A stretch of 64,000 bases of DNA from an uncultured Bacteroidales bacterium (GTDB lineage Bacteria; Bacteroidota; Bacteroidia; Bacteroidales; UBA932), in the NCBI GenBank assembly GCA_944326365.1, contig CALVDR010000004.1, forward strand, positions 1 through 64,000, given 5' to 3'. Below, piece after piece: positions 53,563 to 63,600 of the stretch. The position numbers and the translations under genes were made by a program. The stretch's first letter is position 1. Each line of letters starts with the position of its first letter. Below the pieces are notes generated by a model that worked only from the letters and a program-made list of their open reading frames with translations, was not told the origin of the DNA and searched no databases.

Positions 53563-55554
53563 ATGAAAGGAATATTGATTGCCGCGGCCATTTTCATGGC
53601 CTGCGCATGCTCGCAGACGGACAGGTCTGTCGCATACGAAGAACTGCCTCTCGGCAGTATTGCCCCCGAAGGGTGGCTAAGGAAAAACCTTGAGCTTCAG
53701 AGAGATAATATTTCCGGCGATCTGGACGAGACATATCCGGAGGTGATGGGCCCGCGGAACGGATGGCTCGGAGGTGACGGGGACCAGTGGGAGAGAGGAC
53801 CGTACTGGATAGACGGGCTGCTCCCGCTGGCTTACATTCTGGACGACGATGACTTGAAGGCGAAGGTGGAGCCTTGGGTGGAATGGGCATTGGCCAGCCA
53901 GACGGAAGACGGGAATTTCGGTCCGAGGACGGACTATCCTGCCGAACCCGGGCTGCAGAGGGACAATTCCCTGGACTGGTGGCCGCGAATGGTGATGCTG
54001 AAGGTCCTGTACCAGCACTACAACGCCACCGGGGACGAAAGAGTGCCTGTCTTCTTCGACAGATATTTCCGTTATCAGCTCGAAGCTCTGAAAGAAAAGC
54101 CTCTGGACCACTGGACATTCTGGGCTGCGTTCCGACAGGCGGACGAGATGAATATTGTGCTCTGGCTGTACAGGCGTACCGGTGAGAAATATCTGCTGGA
54201 GCTTGCCGATCTGCTGCATGAACAGGGTTTCGATTTCGTGGAGTATTTCGAGAACGAAGGGATTTCACGTCCCGGCTCCATCCATTGCGTGAATCTGGCG
54301 CAGGGACTGAAGGAACCTGTAGTCTACTGGTCGGCCACGCGTGATGACCGTCTGCTCAGGGCGACAGACAAGCTTTTCGCGGACATGCCTCGCTTTATCA
54401 GCTATCCGACAGGCATGTACGGCGGTGACGAATGTCTCAGGGACAACGATCCTACACGCGGCTCTGAACTGTGTTCGGCGGTGGAATTCATGTATTCTCT
54501 CGAAGAAATGTTGAAAATCACCGGAAATCCGTTTTATGCCGAATATCTGGAACGCATCGCGTTCAATGCCCTTGAAGCCCAGATTTCGGATGATTTCCGG
54601 CTTCATCAGTACTATCAGCAGACGAATCAGGTGAGTGTTTCGCTCGGAAACCACAATTTCTCCATCATGCAGGACGGCACGGCAAACCTGATGGGCTTTC
54701 TTACCGGCTATCCGTGCTGCCTGAGCAACCTGCATCAGGGCTGGCCTAAATTCACCCAGAACCTGTGGCTCCGGAGTTCGGACGGAGGACTTGCCGCCAT
54801 CGCTTATTCGCCGTGTACGGTGCGGACCGAGGTGGCCGGTGTCCCTGTGACGATCCGGGAGGTGACAGACTATCCTTACAGTGATCGTATCAGACTGGAA
54901 ATCAGTGTAGACAGTCCGGTGGCATTTCCTCTGCATCTTCGTATCCCTTCCTGGACTGACGCTCCGGAAGTCGTGGTGCGGCCAGGCCGGGCATACCGGA
55001 TTCCCGCAGATTCCACATCTGTCGGAACGGAAACGGCCGGAGCCGGGACTTTTACTCCCGGAGAGATCGCAGTCATCGACAGGGAATGGCGCGACGGAGA
55101 TGTGGTGGAACTGCATTTCCCTATGAAAGTGAGCGTCAGCCGCTGGTTCGAGAATTCGGCGACAGTAGAGCGCGGTCCTCTCGTATATGCTCTGGACGTG
55201 AAAGAGGAGTGGTCGCGGAAAGTAAACCGCTCCGGTCTGCGGGATGGCCAGGAATATTGGGAGGTGAAGCCTCTGTCTCCATGGAATTATTCGCTGATTT
55301 ATGAGGATATCGACCATCCTGAGGAGGCCTTCCAGGCCAATGCCGACGGGACCGTTACGGCCCGTGCGGTGAGAGTGCCGTCATGGACGGAAGTGAACGG
55401 GGATGCTGCTCCGCTTCCGTATTCTCCTGTACGCCAATATGGTACGTTCCGGGAGTTCGCCCACCCGACAGGGGAGATCGAGACTGTTACTCTCGTGCCT
55501 TACGGCCGGACTGTCCTCCGCATCACAGAGTTTCCGGTCCTGCGTGCGAAATGA
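53563..55554 (+). CDS. GH127-like glycoside hydrolase (DUF1680), lipoprotein
   Basis: A 663-residue lipoprotein (signal ending MACAC). It belongs to the beta-L-arabinofuranosidase/DUF1680 family. The zinc-thiolate site appears complete: Glu302-x-Cys304 (SELCSAVE) and Cys385-Cys386 (GYPCCLSN) correspond to the Glu/Cys/Cys/Cys set of characterised GH127, whose nucleophile is the first Cys of the CC pair; Glu290 may be the acid/base. An (alpha/alpha)6 barrel core is followed by beta domains. It probably removes terminal arabinofuranose or related sugars from oligosaccharides entering the cell. Exact family (GH127, GH146 or unclassified) is uncertain. Confidence 0.85.
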   Translation: MKGILIAAAIFMACACSQTDRSVAYEELPLGSIAPEGWLRKNLELQRDNISGDLDETYPEVMGPRNGWLGGDGDQWERGPYWIDGLLPLAYILDDDDLKAKVEPWVEWALASQTEDGNFGPRTDYPAEPGLQRDNSLDWWPRMVMLKVLYQHYNATGDERVPVFFDRYFRYQLEALKEKPLDHWTFWAAFRQADEMNIVLWLYRRTGEKYLLELADLLHEQGFDFVEYFENEGISRPGSIHCVNLAQGLKEPVVYWSATRDDRLLRATDKLFADMPRFISYPTGMYGGDECLRDNDPTRGSELCSAVEFMYSLEEMLKITGNPFYAEYLERIAFNALEAQISDDFRLHQYYQQTNQVSVSLGNHNFSIMQDGTANLMGFLTGYPCCLSNLHQGWPKFTQNLWLRSSDGGLAAIAYSPCTVRTEVAGVPVTIREVTDYPYSDRIRLEISVDSPVAFPLHLRIPSWTDAPEVVVRPGRAYRIPADSTSVGTETAGAGTFTPGEIAVIDREWRDGDVVELHFPMKVSVSRWFENSATVERGPLVYALDVKEEWSRKVNRSGLRDGQEYWEVKPLSPWNYSLIYEDIDHPEEAFQANADGTVTARAVRVPSWTEVNGDAAPLPYSPVRQYGTFREFAHPTGEIETVTLVPYGRTVLRITEFPVLRAK

Positions 55555-55566
55555 AAACGTTTTCAT
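55551..55566. promoter_or_regulatory. Perfect 16-bp palindrome, LacI-type operator candidate
   Basis: ATGAAAACGTTTTCAT is a perfect palindrome with the AACGTT core of LacI/GalR operators. It overlaps the stop codon of the GH127-type gene and lies 108 bp before the aldose epimerase ATG. Confidence 0.55.
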
Positions 55567-55673
55567 GGAAGGAGACGTCTGTATGGTCAATTAATCGCTG
55601 TCCGGTATTGTTTTTATGGTATGTTTTACGGAACTTTACTGAATCATAGCCGCGAAACAACAAAATCCATATT

Positions 55674-56804
55674 ATGAAAAAGATATTTTACAGTACAATG
55701 ATTTTGCTGGCAGCCGCTTGCAGCGGTGCCGGTGTCACTGAATCAGGTCTGGAGCCTGAAAAATTCGTGTCTGATGCCGACGGAAAGGCTACGGCCCTGT
55801 ACACTTTGACCAATGCTTCCGGCATGGAGGTATGCATCACCAATTTCGGAGGCCGCATAGTGTCCGTCATGGTGCCTGACAAGGACGGGAACATGCGTGA
55901 CGTGGTCCTCGGTTTCGACAACGTGGAAGACTACAAGACTGTCCCGAGCGACTTCGGTGCTGCCATAGGCCGGTATGCGAACAGGATAAACCAGGGCAGG
56001 TTCACTCTGGACGGTGTGGAATACCAGCTGCCTCAGAACAACTACGGCCACTGTCTTCACGGCGGGCCGGAGGGCTGGCAGTATCAGGTCTATGATGTAG
56101 TGAACGCCGGCAGGAATACCCTGACATTGTCAATGGACTCTCCGGACGGAGATGAAAATTTCCCGGGCAACGTGACAGCAGAGGTGAAATACACTCTCGG
56201 TGATGACAACAGTCTCCGGATCGACTATTCGGCGCAGACCGACAAGCCGACTGTCATCAATATGACGAATCATTCGTATTTCAACCTTTCCGGCGACCCT
56301 TCCCATCCTGCCACTGACCATGTCCTCTATATCAATGCCGACAGCTATACTCCTGTGGACTCTACTTTCATGACGACCGGCGAGATACTTCCTGTAGAAG
56401 GCACTCCGATGGATTTCAGGACTCCCAAGCCTGTAGGCCGTGACATCGATTCCGATTTCGTGCAGATTCGGAACGGGAAAGGCTATGACCACAACTGGGT
56501 GCTGAATACTGCAGGAGACCTGTCCCAGGTGGCTGCTACCCTGTATTCTCCGGAAAGCGGAATCCGGCTGGATGTATATACCGATGAGCCGGGTATCCAG
56601 GTCTATGCAGGAAATTTCCTTGACGGTACAGTGACAGGAAAGCACGGTATCACCTATCCCCACAGGGCATCCGTATGTCTGGAGACCCAGCATTATCCTG
56701 ACTCTCCGAACAAGCCTGAATGGCCGTCAGCTGTCCTGCGTCCGGGCGAGACATATGAAAGCACATGTATCTTTGCCTTCAGCGTGGTGCCGTCTGAAGA
56801 ATAA
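55674..56804 (+). CDS. Aldose 1-epimerase (galactose mutarotase family), lipoprotein
   Basis: A 376-residue enzyme interconverting alpha and beta sugar anomers. The signal ends in a lipobox (AAAC, about Cys16), so it is periplasmic or surface attached. Conserved GRYANRI, NYGHCLHGGPEGW (catalytic His), NMTNHSYFNLSG (second His) and GYDHNW match GalM. It probably mutarotates sugars released by the neighbouring glycosidases. A palindromic operator lies upstream. Confidence 0.94.
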   Translation: MKKIFYSTMILLAAACSGAGVTESGLEPEKFVSDADGKATALYTLTNASGMEVCITNFGGRIVSVMVPDKDGNMRDVVLGFDNVEDYKTVPSDFGAAIGRYANRINQGRFTLDGVEYQLPQNNYGHCLHGGPEGWQYQVYDVVNAGRNTLTLSMDSPDGDENFPGNVTAEVKYTLGDDNSLRIDYSAQTDKPTVINMTNHSYFNLSGDPSHPATDHVLYINADSYTPVDSTFMTTGEILPVEGTPMDFRTPKPVGRDIDSDFVQIRNGKGYDHNWVLNTAGDLSQVAATLYSPESGIRLDVYTDEPGIQVYAGNFLDGTVTGKHGITYPHRASVCLETQHYPDSPNKPEWPSAVLRPGETYESTCIFAFSVVPSEE

Positions 56805-56843
56805 ATGCAGATTCCAGTGAAATCGTAAATGTAGATTGCCGGT

Positions 56844-59036
56844 ATGAATAAGATATTGTCTGTCAGTCTGATACTTGCCTGTTGTTTTTCCGCCGGGGCG
56901 CGAAACAAAAATGTTCTGCCTTATAAGGACGCTTCGCTTCCTGTGGAGACAAGGGTGGAGGACCTGCTTTCGCGCATGACTCTGGATGAGAAGATAGCGC
57001 AGCTGAACCAGTATTCACTGGGCAGCAATGACAATGTGAACAACAACGGCGAGATGGTGAAAGTCCTGCCGCCTGAGATAGGCTCGCTTCTGTATACTGC
57101 CGATGATGCCGTGTCCAGGAATGCGATGCAGAGGCGTGCGATGGAAGAAACGCGTCTGGGAATCCCGATATTGTTCGGCTATGACACGGTGCACGGGTAC
57201 AGGACCATCTATCCGATACCATTGGCCCAGGGGGCCTCTTGGAATCCTGATCTTGCCGGTGAAGCGTGCCGTGTGGCTGCGCAGGAGTCGTATGACGCGG
57301 GAATCGACTGGACTTTCTCCCCTATGGTCGATGTGGCCAGGGACCCGAGATGGGGCAGGGTGGCGGAAGGCTATGGCGAGGATCCGTATCTGACTTCGGT
57401 GTTCGGAGCATCGGCGGTAAAGGCATATCAGGGGGATGACATGTCCGAGCCAGGGAATATAGCCGCCTGTCTGAAGCATTACGTGGGCTACGGAGCATCT
57501 GAGGCCGGACGTGACTATGTCTATACCGAGATTTCCAGGCAGTCTCTCTGGAGTACATATCTGCCGCCGTTCGAGGCAGGTGTGAAGGCCGGTGCGGCTA
57601 CGCTTATGAGTTCGTTCAATGATATCAGCGGCACTCCCGGGTCTGCAAATCATTATACCATGACAGAGATTCTGAAGGAGATGTGGGGACATGACGGCTT
57701 TGTGGTCGGCGACTGGCATGCTGTCAGGCAGCTGGTGACGCAGGGCATGGCTCCGGATGATGCCACGGCTGTGGAGTATGCCATCAATGCCGGCCTGGAC
57801 ATGGATATGACTGACAATCTTTATATGCCTCATCTGGAGGCTCTGGTGGAGTCCGGCAGGGTGTCTGTGGACCGTATAGACGATGCCGTGCGCAGGATTC
57901 TCAGGATAAAGTTCCGTCTCGGCCTTTTCGAGCATCCTTATGTCGAGGAAAAACCGGAGAACGAGCGGATATTGCTTCCTGAAAGCCTGGATGTGGCCCG
58001 GCGTCTGGCCGAGGAGACTTTCGTCCTTCTGAAAAACGAAGGGGATGTGCTGCCTCTGAAACCGGGGCAGAAAGTGGCTTTGATAGGCCCGATGGCGAAA
58101 AGTCAGAAGGACCTGCTGGGCTCATGGCATGGCAGAGGACTCGCAGAGGATGTGGTGAGCATATTCGACGGGCTGTCCGAGGTTCTGACCGAGGCTCCGG
58201 CGTATGCCGCTGGATGCGGTTTCGAAGGGGATGACCGTTCAGGTTTCGATGAGGCTGTGAAGACGGCGTCCGGGGCTGATGTCGTGGTCCTTTGCCTTGG
58301 AGAGAGGTATTCATGGAGCGGGGAGAATGCTTCGCGTTCCACCATAGCCATTCCCGAGATACAGGAAGATCTGCTGAAGGCGGTGAAGGCGGCCGGGAAA
58401 CCGGTAGTGGTCCTGCTCTCGAACGGGCGTGCGCTTGACCTGACCAGGATTTCCCCTCTGGCAGATGCCGTGCTGGAAATATGGCAGCCTGGAATCATGG
58501 GCGGCCCTGCAGTGGCTTCTGTCCTGACCGGAAAGGAGAATCCGTCGGGCCGGCTTACGGTGACATTTCCGTATACGACGGGACAGATTCCGATTTATTA
58601 CTGTCAGAGGCATCCGGCGCGCGACGGCTCCCAGGGGCGCTATCAGGATATTCCGAGCACGCCCATGTATGAATTCGGCTACGGACTCAGCTATACCTCA
58701 TACGATTACGGGACTCTGACTGTTTCGGCTGACAGTTTCACTGTCAATGATACCGTCACTGCGCGGATTACCGTCACCAATGCCGGGGACATGGACGGAA
58801 AAGAGACGGTACAATGGTATGTCTGCGATCCGTACAGCACCATTACCCGTCCCGTGAAGGAATTGAAGCATTTCGAGAAGAAGCTCATTCCAGCCGGAGA
58901 ATCCTGTACATTCGAGTTTGAGATAGACCCGATGCGCGACCTCTCATATGTGGACTGGAAAGGGGAGCGTATTCTCGAACCGGGGGACTATTATATTATC
59001 GTGAAGGATCGGAAGGTTTGCATTACTCTTGAGTAA
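56844..59036 (+). CDS. GH3-family beta-glycosidase (BglX-like)
   Basis: A 730-residue secreted glycosidase. A signal peptide (about 1-19) precedes the GH3 N-terminal barrel, with the nucleophile Asp290 in GFVVGDW and the substrate-binding KHYVGYG. The GH3 C-terminal alpha/beta domain (about 385-600) and a fibronectin type III-like end (VTNAGDMDGKETVQWYV) follow. Typical activities are beta-glucosidase or beta-xylosidase. It closes the PUL; a strong hairpin follows its stop. Confidence 0.94.
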   Translation: MNKILSVSLILACCFSAGARNKNVLPYKDASLPVETRVEDLLSRMTLDEKIAQLNQYSLGSNDNVNNNGEMVKVLPPEIGSLLYTADDAVSRNAMQRRAMEETRLGIPILFGYDTVHGYRTIYPIPLAQGASWNPDLAGEACRVAAQESYDAGIDWTFSPMVDVARDPRWGRVAEGYGEDPYLTSVFGASAVKAYQGDDMSEPGNIAACLKHYVGYGASEAGRDYVYTEISRQSLWSTYLPPFEAGVKAGAATLMSSFNDISGTPGSANHYTMTEILKEMWGHDGFVVGDWHAVRQLVTQGMAPDDATAVEYAINAGLDMDMTDNLYMPHLEALVESGRVSVDRIDDAVRRILRIKFRLGLFEHPYVEEKPENERILLPESLDVARRLAEETFVLLKNEGDVLPLKPGQKVALIGPMAKSQKDLLGSWHGRGLAEDVVSIFDGLSEVLTEAPAYAAGCGFEGDDRSGFDEAVKTASGADVVVLCLGERYSWSGENASRSTIAIPEIQEDLLKAVKAAGKPVVVLLSNGRALDLTRISPLADAVLEIWQPGIMGGPAVASVLTGKENPSGRLTVTFPYTTGQIPIYYCQRHPARDGSQGRYQDIPSTPMYEFGYGLSYTSYDYGTLTVSADSFTVNDTVTARITVTNAGDMDGKETVQWYVCDPYSTITRPVKELKHFEKKLIPAGESCTFEFEIDPMRDLSYVDWKGERILEPGDYYIIVKDRKVCITLE

Positions 59037-59040
59037 ATTC

Positions 59041-59070
59041 ACCGTTCCGGCAGGAATCTGCCGGAACGGT
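59041..59070 (+). terminator. Perfect GC-rich hairpin after the GH3 gene
   Basis: ACCGTTCCGGCAG and CTGCCGGAACGGT form a 13-bp perfect stem with a 4-base GAAT loop, 4 bp after the stop codon. There is no U-run, but the stem is strong and well placed for transcript end formation. Confidence 0.75.
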
Positions 59071-59104
59071 GGATTATCTGCGTCATTTTCGCCCAGAAAT
59101 GCTG

Positions 59105-59384
59105 CAGATAGTGCCCATTCCGGCATTATCTGCATCAGAATCGCGGCAAAATGCGACAGATAGTGCCCATCCCGGCATCATCTGCGTCAGAATCGCGGCA
59201 AAATGCGACAGATAGTGCCCATTCCGGCATTATCTGCATCAGAATCGCGGCAAAATGCGACAGATAGTGCCTGTCCCGGCATTATCTGCATCAGAATCGC
59301 GGCAAAATGCAGCAGATAGTGCCTATCCCGGCATCATCTGCGTCAAAATCCCGCTAGACTGCGACAGATAGTGCCTGTTTCGGA
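59105..59384. repeat. Tandem array of 52-bp hairpin units
   Basis: Units starting CAGATAGTGCC occur at 59105, 59157, 59209, 59261, 59313 and 59365, exactly 52 bp apart; the last is truncated and a degenerate unit precedes the first (about 59071). Each unit contains an inverted pair CAGATAGTGCC / GGCATTATCTG separated by about six bases. The array fills the gap between the convergent GH3 and TolC genes; there is no gene in it. Confidence 0.9.
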
Positions 59385-59388
59385 ACTT

Positions 59389-60654
59389 TTATAGCCGGTT
59401 CCGGTACAGGCGTGCGGCGAGTTTCTGCCAGCTGTTCTGCAGAGTGATGCAGGCGGTGAGGCTGCTGTAGATTCCGGAAGCTTCCACGAAGTAGTCTATC
59501 AGCGAGATCTCTCCGCCTTCCACAGCCTGTCTCAGCAGATCCAGTGTCTCCCGCATCAGCGGCTCGTCGTATGCATCTATGGCTGCTCGTGTCTGTTCCA
59601 TTTCGTTCAGGATGGCGCGCACTTCCGCTTCCACGTTCAGTCTGGCATAGTTCAGAGTGCTCTGTGCCGCAGTAGACTGCGCTTTCGCCATAGCCACCTT
59701 TTTGTGATTCGAGAACAAAGGAATGGAGCAACCTACCAGAAAACCGTGCTCGGCATCACGGATGGCAGTGTTCCGCCGATACCCTACTTCCAGCTTAGGG
59801 ATCCAGCCTTGTTTGCTGACCGAGATTTCCTTTCTGGCGGCTTCTGCAGCATTGGCGGCGGCCATGATGGATGCATCTTCCGCCAGATATTCTTCTATAG
59901 CCGACTCCGGATCGCCGACTGTTTCCGTCAGAGGGAATTCGTCTGCTTCGAAGATGATTTTCTCTCCTCCGTTCATGGCTGCAAGATTCCGGTATGCCGC
60001 ATCAAGGGCGGCATTGTTCGTGGCCACATCAGTGGCCAGACTCATCAGTTCCATCCTGATCTTGTTCACTTCCAGTGCTGAAGCATCTCCTGATTCCAGT
60101 CTCTGCTCATAAAGAGAGAGAAGATCATCCGCTATTTCCGACTGCATGCCGAGAAGTTCTCCGATCTGACGGTACATGATGATGTCCAGGCAGAGATTCT
60201 TGGCATCCAGAAGTATGCGGCGTGTCTCGCTGCTCAGGCTGTTTTCCAGTGCCGAGCGGGAAAGTTCGTTTTTCCTGTGTCTGGCTGCATAGACGGTAGG
60301 GAAGTCGAATCCCTGCGATACTACCAGTTCCGAGCCTGACTGTCCGGTGACGCCGCTGCTGTAGAATGAGCTGTATTCTATGCTCGGGTCTTCGAGGATA
60401 TTCTCGTTTTTCAGCTGGAGCGACTGTGCTTCCGTATCCTGGGTGATGGCGGCAAGTTCCGGATTGTGCTCCCTGACTGCGGCCAGGACGTCATCGATGC
60501 TTGCTGTGCGCAGGACCTCCGGAACGGAGGTCTCATTGCCGCTGACCTCAGGGCCTGCGGCAGCGGCAATGGAGGAGACCGCTGTATTGTCCTGAGCTCT
60601 CAGGCTCAGGACAGCCGAAAGAAGGAAAACCGGTATTATGGTATATTTTTTCAT
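59389..60654 (-). CDS. TolC-family efflux protein (CusC-like)
   Basis: A 421-residue outer-membrane efflux protein with a signal peptide (cleaved after LSLRA) and the duplicated coiled-coil pattern (IDDVLAAVREHNPELAAITQ in the first repeat). ATG 60654 is favoured over the TTG at 60660. It follows the RND pump gene by 13 bp on the same strand, so it is probably the exit duct of a metal efflux system. No adaptor gene follows; the 52-bp repeats begin 5 bp after the stop. Confidence 0.9.
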   Translation of the reverse strand: MKKYTIIPVFLLSAVLSLRAQDNTAVSSIAAAAGPEVSGNETSVPEVLRTASIDDVLAAVREHNPELAAITQDTEAQSLQLKNENILEDPSIEYSSFYSSGVTGQSGSELVVSQGFDFPTVYAARHRKNELSRSALENSLSSETRRILLDAKNLCLDIIMYRQIGELLGMQSEIADDLLSLYEQRLESGDASALEVNKIRMELMSLATDVATNNAALDAAYRNLAAMNGGEKIIFEADEFPLTETVGDPESAIEEYLAEDASIMAAANAAEAARKEISVSKQGWIPKLEVGYRRNTAIRDAEHGFLVGCSIPLFSNHKKVAMAKAQSTAAQSTLNYARLNVEAEVRAILNEMEQTRAAIDAYDEPLMRETLDLLRQAVEGGEISLIDYFVEASGIYSSLTACITLQNSWQKLAARLYRNRL

Positions 60655-60667
60655 TTTCAAGTCGGAT

Positions 60668-63600
60668 TTATTCTGATATTTTGGATGGTGCGTCAGTGCC
60701 CGTTTCTTTCCGGTGAAGCCACCAGTACATGACCGGAACGATGAAGCCGTTCAGGAATGTCGATGTGAGAAGTCCGCCGAGGATGACCTTGGCCATAGGA
60801 CTCTGGATTTCGTTGCCTGGAAGATCTCCCTTGATGGCCAGCGGAATCAGGGCCAGGGCGGATGACAGGGCTGTCATCAGAATAGGGTTCAGCCTGTCGA
60901 GAGAGCCTTGGATGATGCTGTCATAGAGCGGCATACCCTGTTCTCTCAGGAGGTTGTAGTGGCTTATCAGCAGCATTCCGTTTCTGGTGGCTATGCCGAA
61001 CAGGGATATGAAGCCGATGATGGCCGGGATGCTCAGTTCTCCGGTAGTCAACAGCAATGCGAATACGCCTCCGATGAGCGCCAGAGGCAGATTCAGCAGG
61101 ACCACTCCGCTTTGTGATGCGCTCCTGAACTGCATGTAAAGGAGGAGGAATATCACTATGATGCTCATGATGGAAGTCAGCAGGAGCACGCGGCTTGCGG
61201 CCTTTTCGCTTTCGAACTGTCCTCCGTATTCGATATGGTAGCCTTCCGGGAGGACGATGTTTTCATCCACTATCTTCCGTATGTCATCGACCACGCTGCC
61301 CATGTCGCGGCCGGCTGCATTGGCTGAGATCACCACTTTCCTTTTCACGTTTTCCCTGTTTATGGCGTTAGGCCCTGTGGAGGAAACCACATCCGCCACG
61401 TATGAAAGCGGCAGCTTGTTTCCGGAGGCATCGTCTATCATCAGGTCTTTGATGTGTTCTATGGAGCCGCGTTCCGATTCGGCGGCCCTGACCACGAGAT
61501 TGAAGGCTTTCCCCTGCTCGTACACCTGCGAGACTGTCTCTCCTGCCATGTTCACTGTGACGAATTCGCTGAATGCAGGCATGGATATGCCGTATTTCGC
61601 GAGCATCTCGCGTTTCGGGATGATCTTGATTTCAGGTCTTTCGATCTGTTGCTCCACATTCAGGTCGGCTATGCCTTCGACTCCGCTTATCAGATCCTTG
61701 ATCTCATTTCCGAGCCGGAACATCCTGTTCAGGTCGTCTCCGAACAGCTTGATGGCGATTCCGGCTTGCGTACCGCTGAGCATGGCATCGATCCTGTGAC
61801 TGATAGGCTGGCCTATCTCGATGTTGGCCCCTGAGATGGTGGAAAGCTTTTCGCGGACTTCCGCCAGCAGTTCGGCATGGGAGCGGTCTTTCAGTTCGAA
61901 CGGCGCTTCGATCTCGGATACGTTCACTCCGAGTGCATGTTCGTCCAGCTCGGCGCGTCCGGTCTTGCGGGCCACAGTCTGTATCTCCGGTATGGAAAGC
62001 AGGAGTTCTTCTGCCTGGCGTCCTATCTTGTCGGATTCTTCGAGTGAGATTCCAGGCAGGGAGCTGACGTTTATCGTGAATGATCCTTCGTTGAACGCCG
62101 GGAGGAAGCTGTGCCCGAGGGTGAAGAACAGTCCGAGGGCTACGCAGAACAGTGCCAAGGTCGCTCCCACGACACTTTTCTTGTGTCTCATTACCCATTC
62201 GAGGGCTTTCCTGTAGTATCTTTTCAGCCATACTGCGAGGAAGGCTTCCTTAGGTACGCCGTCTCCTTTCACTTTGTAGTCAAGCATGTAGCTGCAGAGT
62301 ACCGGTGTCAGTGTCAGCGCCACGAGGGTCGAAGCGAAGAGTGCGGTGATGAATGCCACTCCGAGCGGAGCCAGCATGCGTCCCTCCATTCCTGACAGGA
62401 AGAAAAGCGGCACGAAACTGACGATGATGATGAGGGTGGAGTTCAGGATAGGCATCCTGACTTCTTTCGAAGCTTCGAACACTACTTTCAGTATGGGCAG
62501 CCTTTCAGCTGCAGGCAGTGCCTTGTTCGCCCTGATATGTTTCCAGACATTTTCCACATCCACTATGGCATCGTCCACGAGCGAGCCTATGGCTATGGCC
62601 AGACCCCCGAGACTCATGGTGTTGATGGTCATTCCCATCCAGTTCAGAGTCAGTATGGAGATCAGTATCGATAGCGGGAGTGTGATCAGTGATATGATGG
62701 TGGTCCTGACATTGGCCAGGAAGAGTATGAGCACTATCACCACGAATATCGCTCCTTCATACAGTGATGACTTGACATTGCTGATGGAACTTTCGATGAA
62801 TCTGGCCTGGCGGAAGGTGTCCGTGGATATCTTCACGTCCGGAGGCAGGTTTTTCTGTACGTCTTTCAGGGCCTCTTCCAGTTTCGCGGTCAGTTCGAGT
62901 GTCCCGGTATTAGGCTGTTTGGTGACGGTCACGAGTACTGCCGGCTTGCCTTTTTCCGAGGCCAGTCCGAGCTTGGGCTGCTGTGCCCCTATCTGCACGT
63001 CTGCCACGTCTTCCAGGGTCACGGGCGCCCCTCCGACTGTCTTGATGACGCTTCTGGCCATCTCCTTCACATCTTCCGTGGACACTATGCCGCGTACGAT
63101 ATATTCGTTCCCGTATTCGTAGATGACTCCTCCATTGGTATTCTGGTTCATGCCGCGTGTCACAGCCATCACTTCGCCGAGTGTCACTCCGTAGTATTTC
63201 ATTTTTTCAGGATGGATGAGCACCTGGTATTCCTTGATGTCACCGCCGAGAACCGCCACCTGCGCCACTCCTCCTGTCGAAAGCAGTCTCGGCCTTATCG
63301 TCCAGTCGGCTATCGTCCGGAGATCCAGCATCGAGGTCGAGTCTGCCGTCATACCCACTATCAGGAGTTCTCCCAGGATAGAGGATTGGGGCCCGAGAGT
63401 CGGATTCCCGACGTTCCCGGGCAATTCTTCCGCGGCCATCGCTATTTTTTCCGACACGATCTGGCGGGCCAGATAGATGTCCATGTCCCAGTCGAATTCC
63501 ACCCACACGACTGAAAAGCCTGTAGTGGAGGACGAGCGGACACGGCGCACGCCGGTGGCTCCGTTTACGGCGGTCTCGATAGGGAAGGTAACCAGCTGTT

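Noticed and set aside
59105..59384. Possible CRISPR array
   Set aside because: The period is exactly 52 bp, whole units are conserved including the would-be spacers, and no cas genes are present. It is a tandem hairpin repeat.
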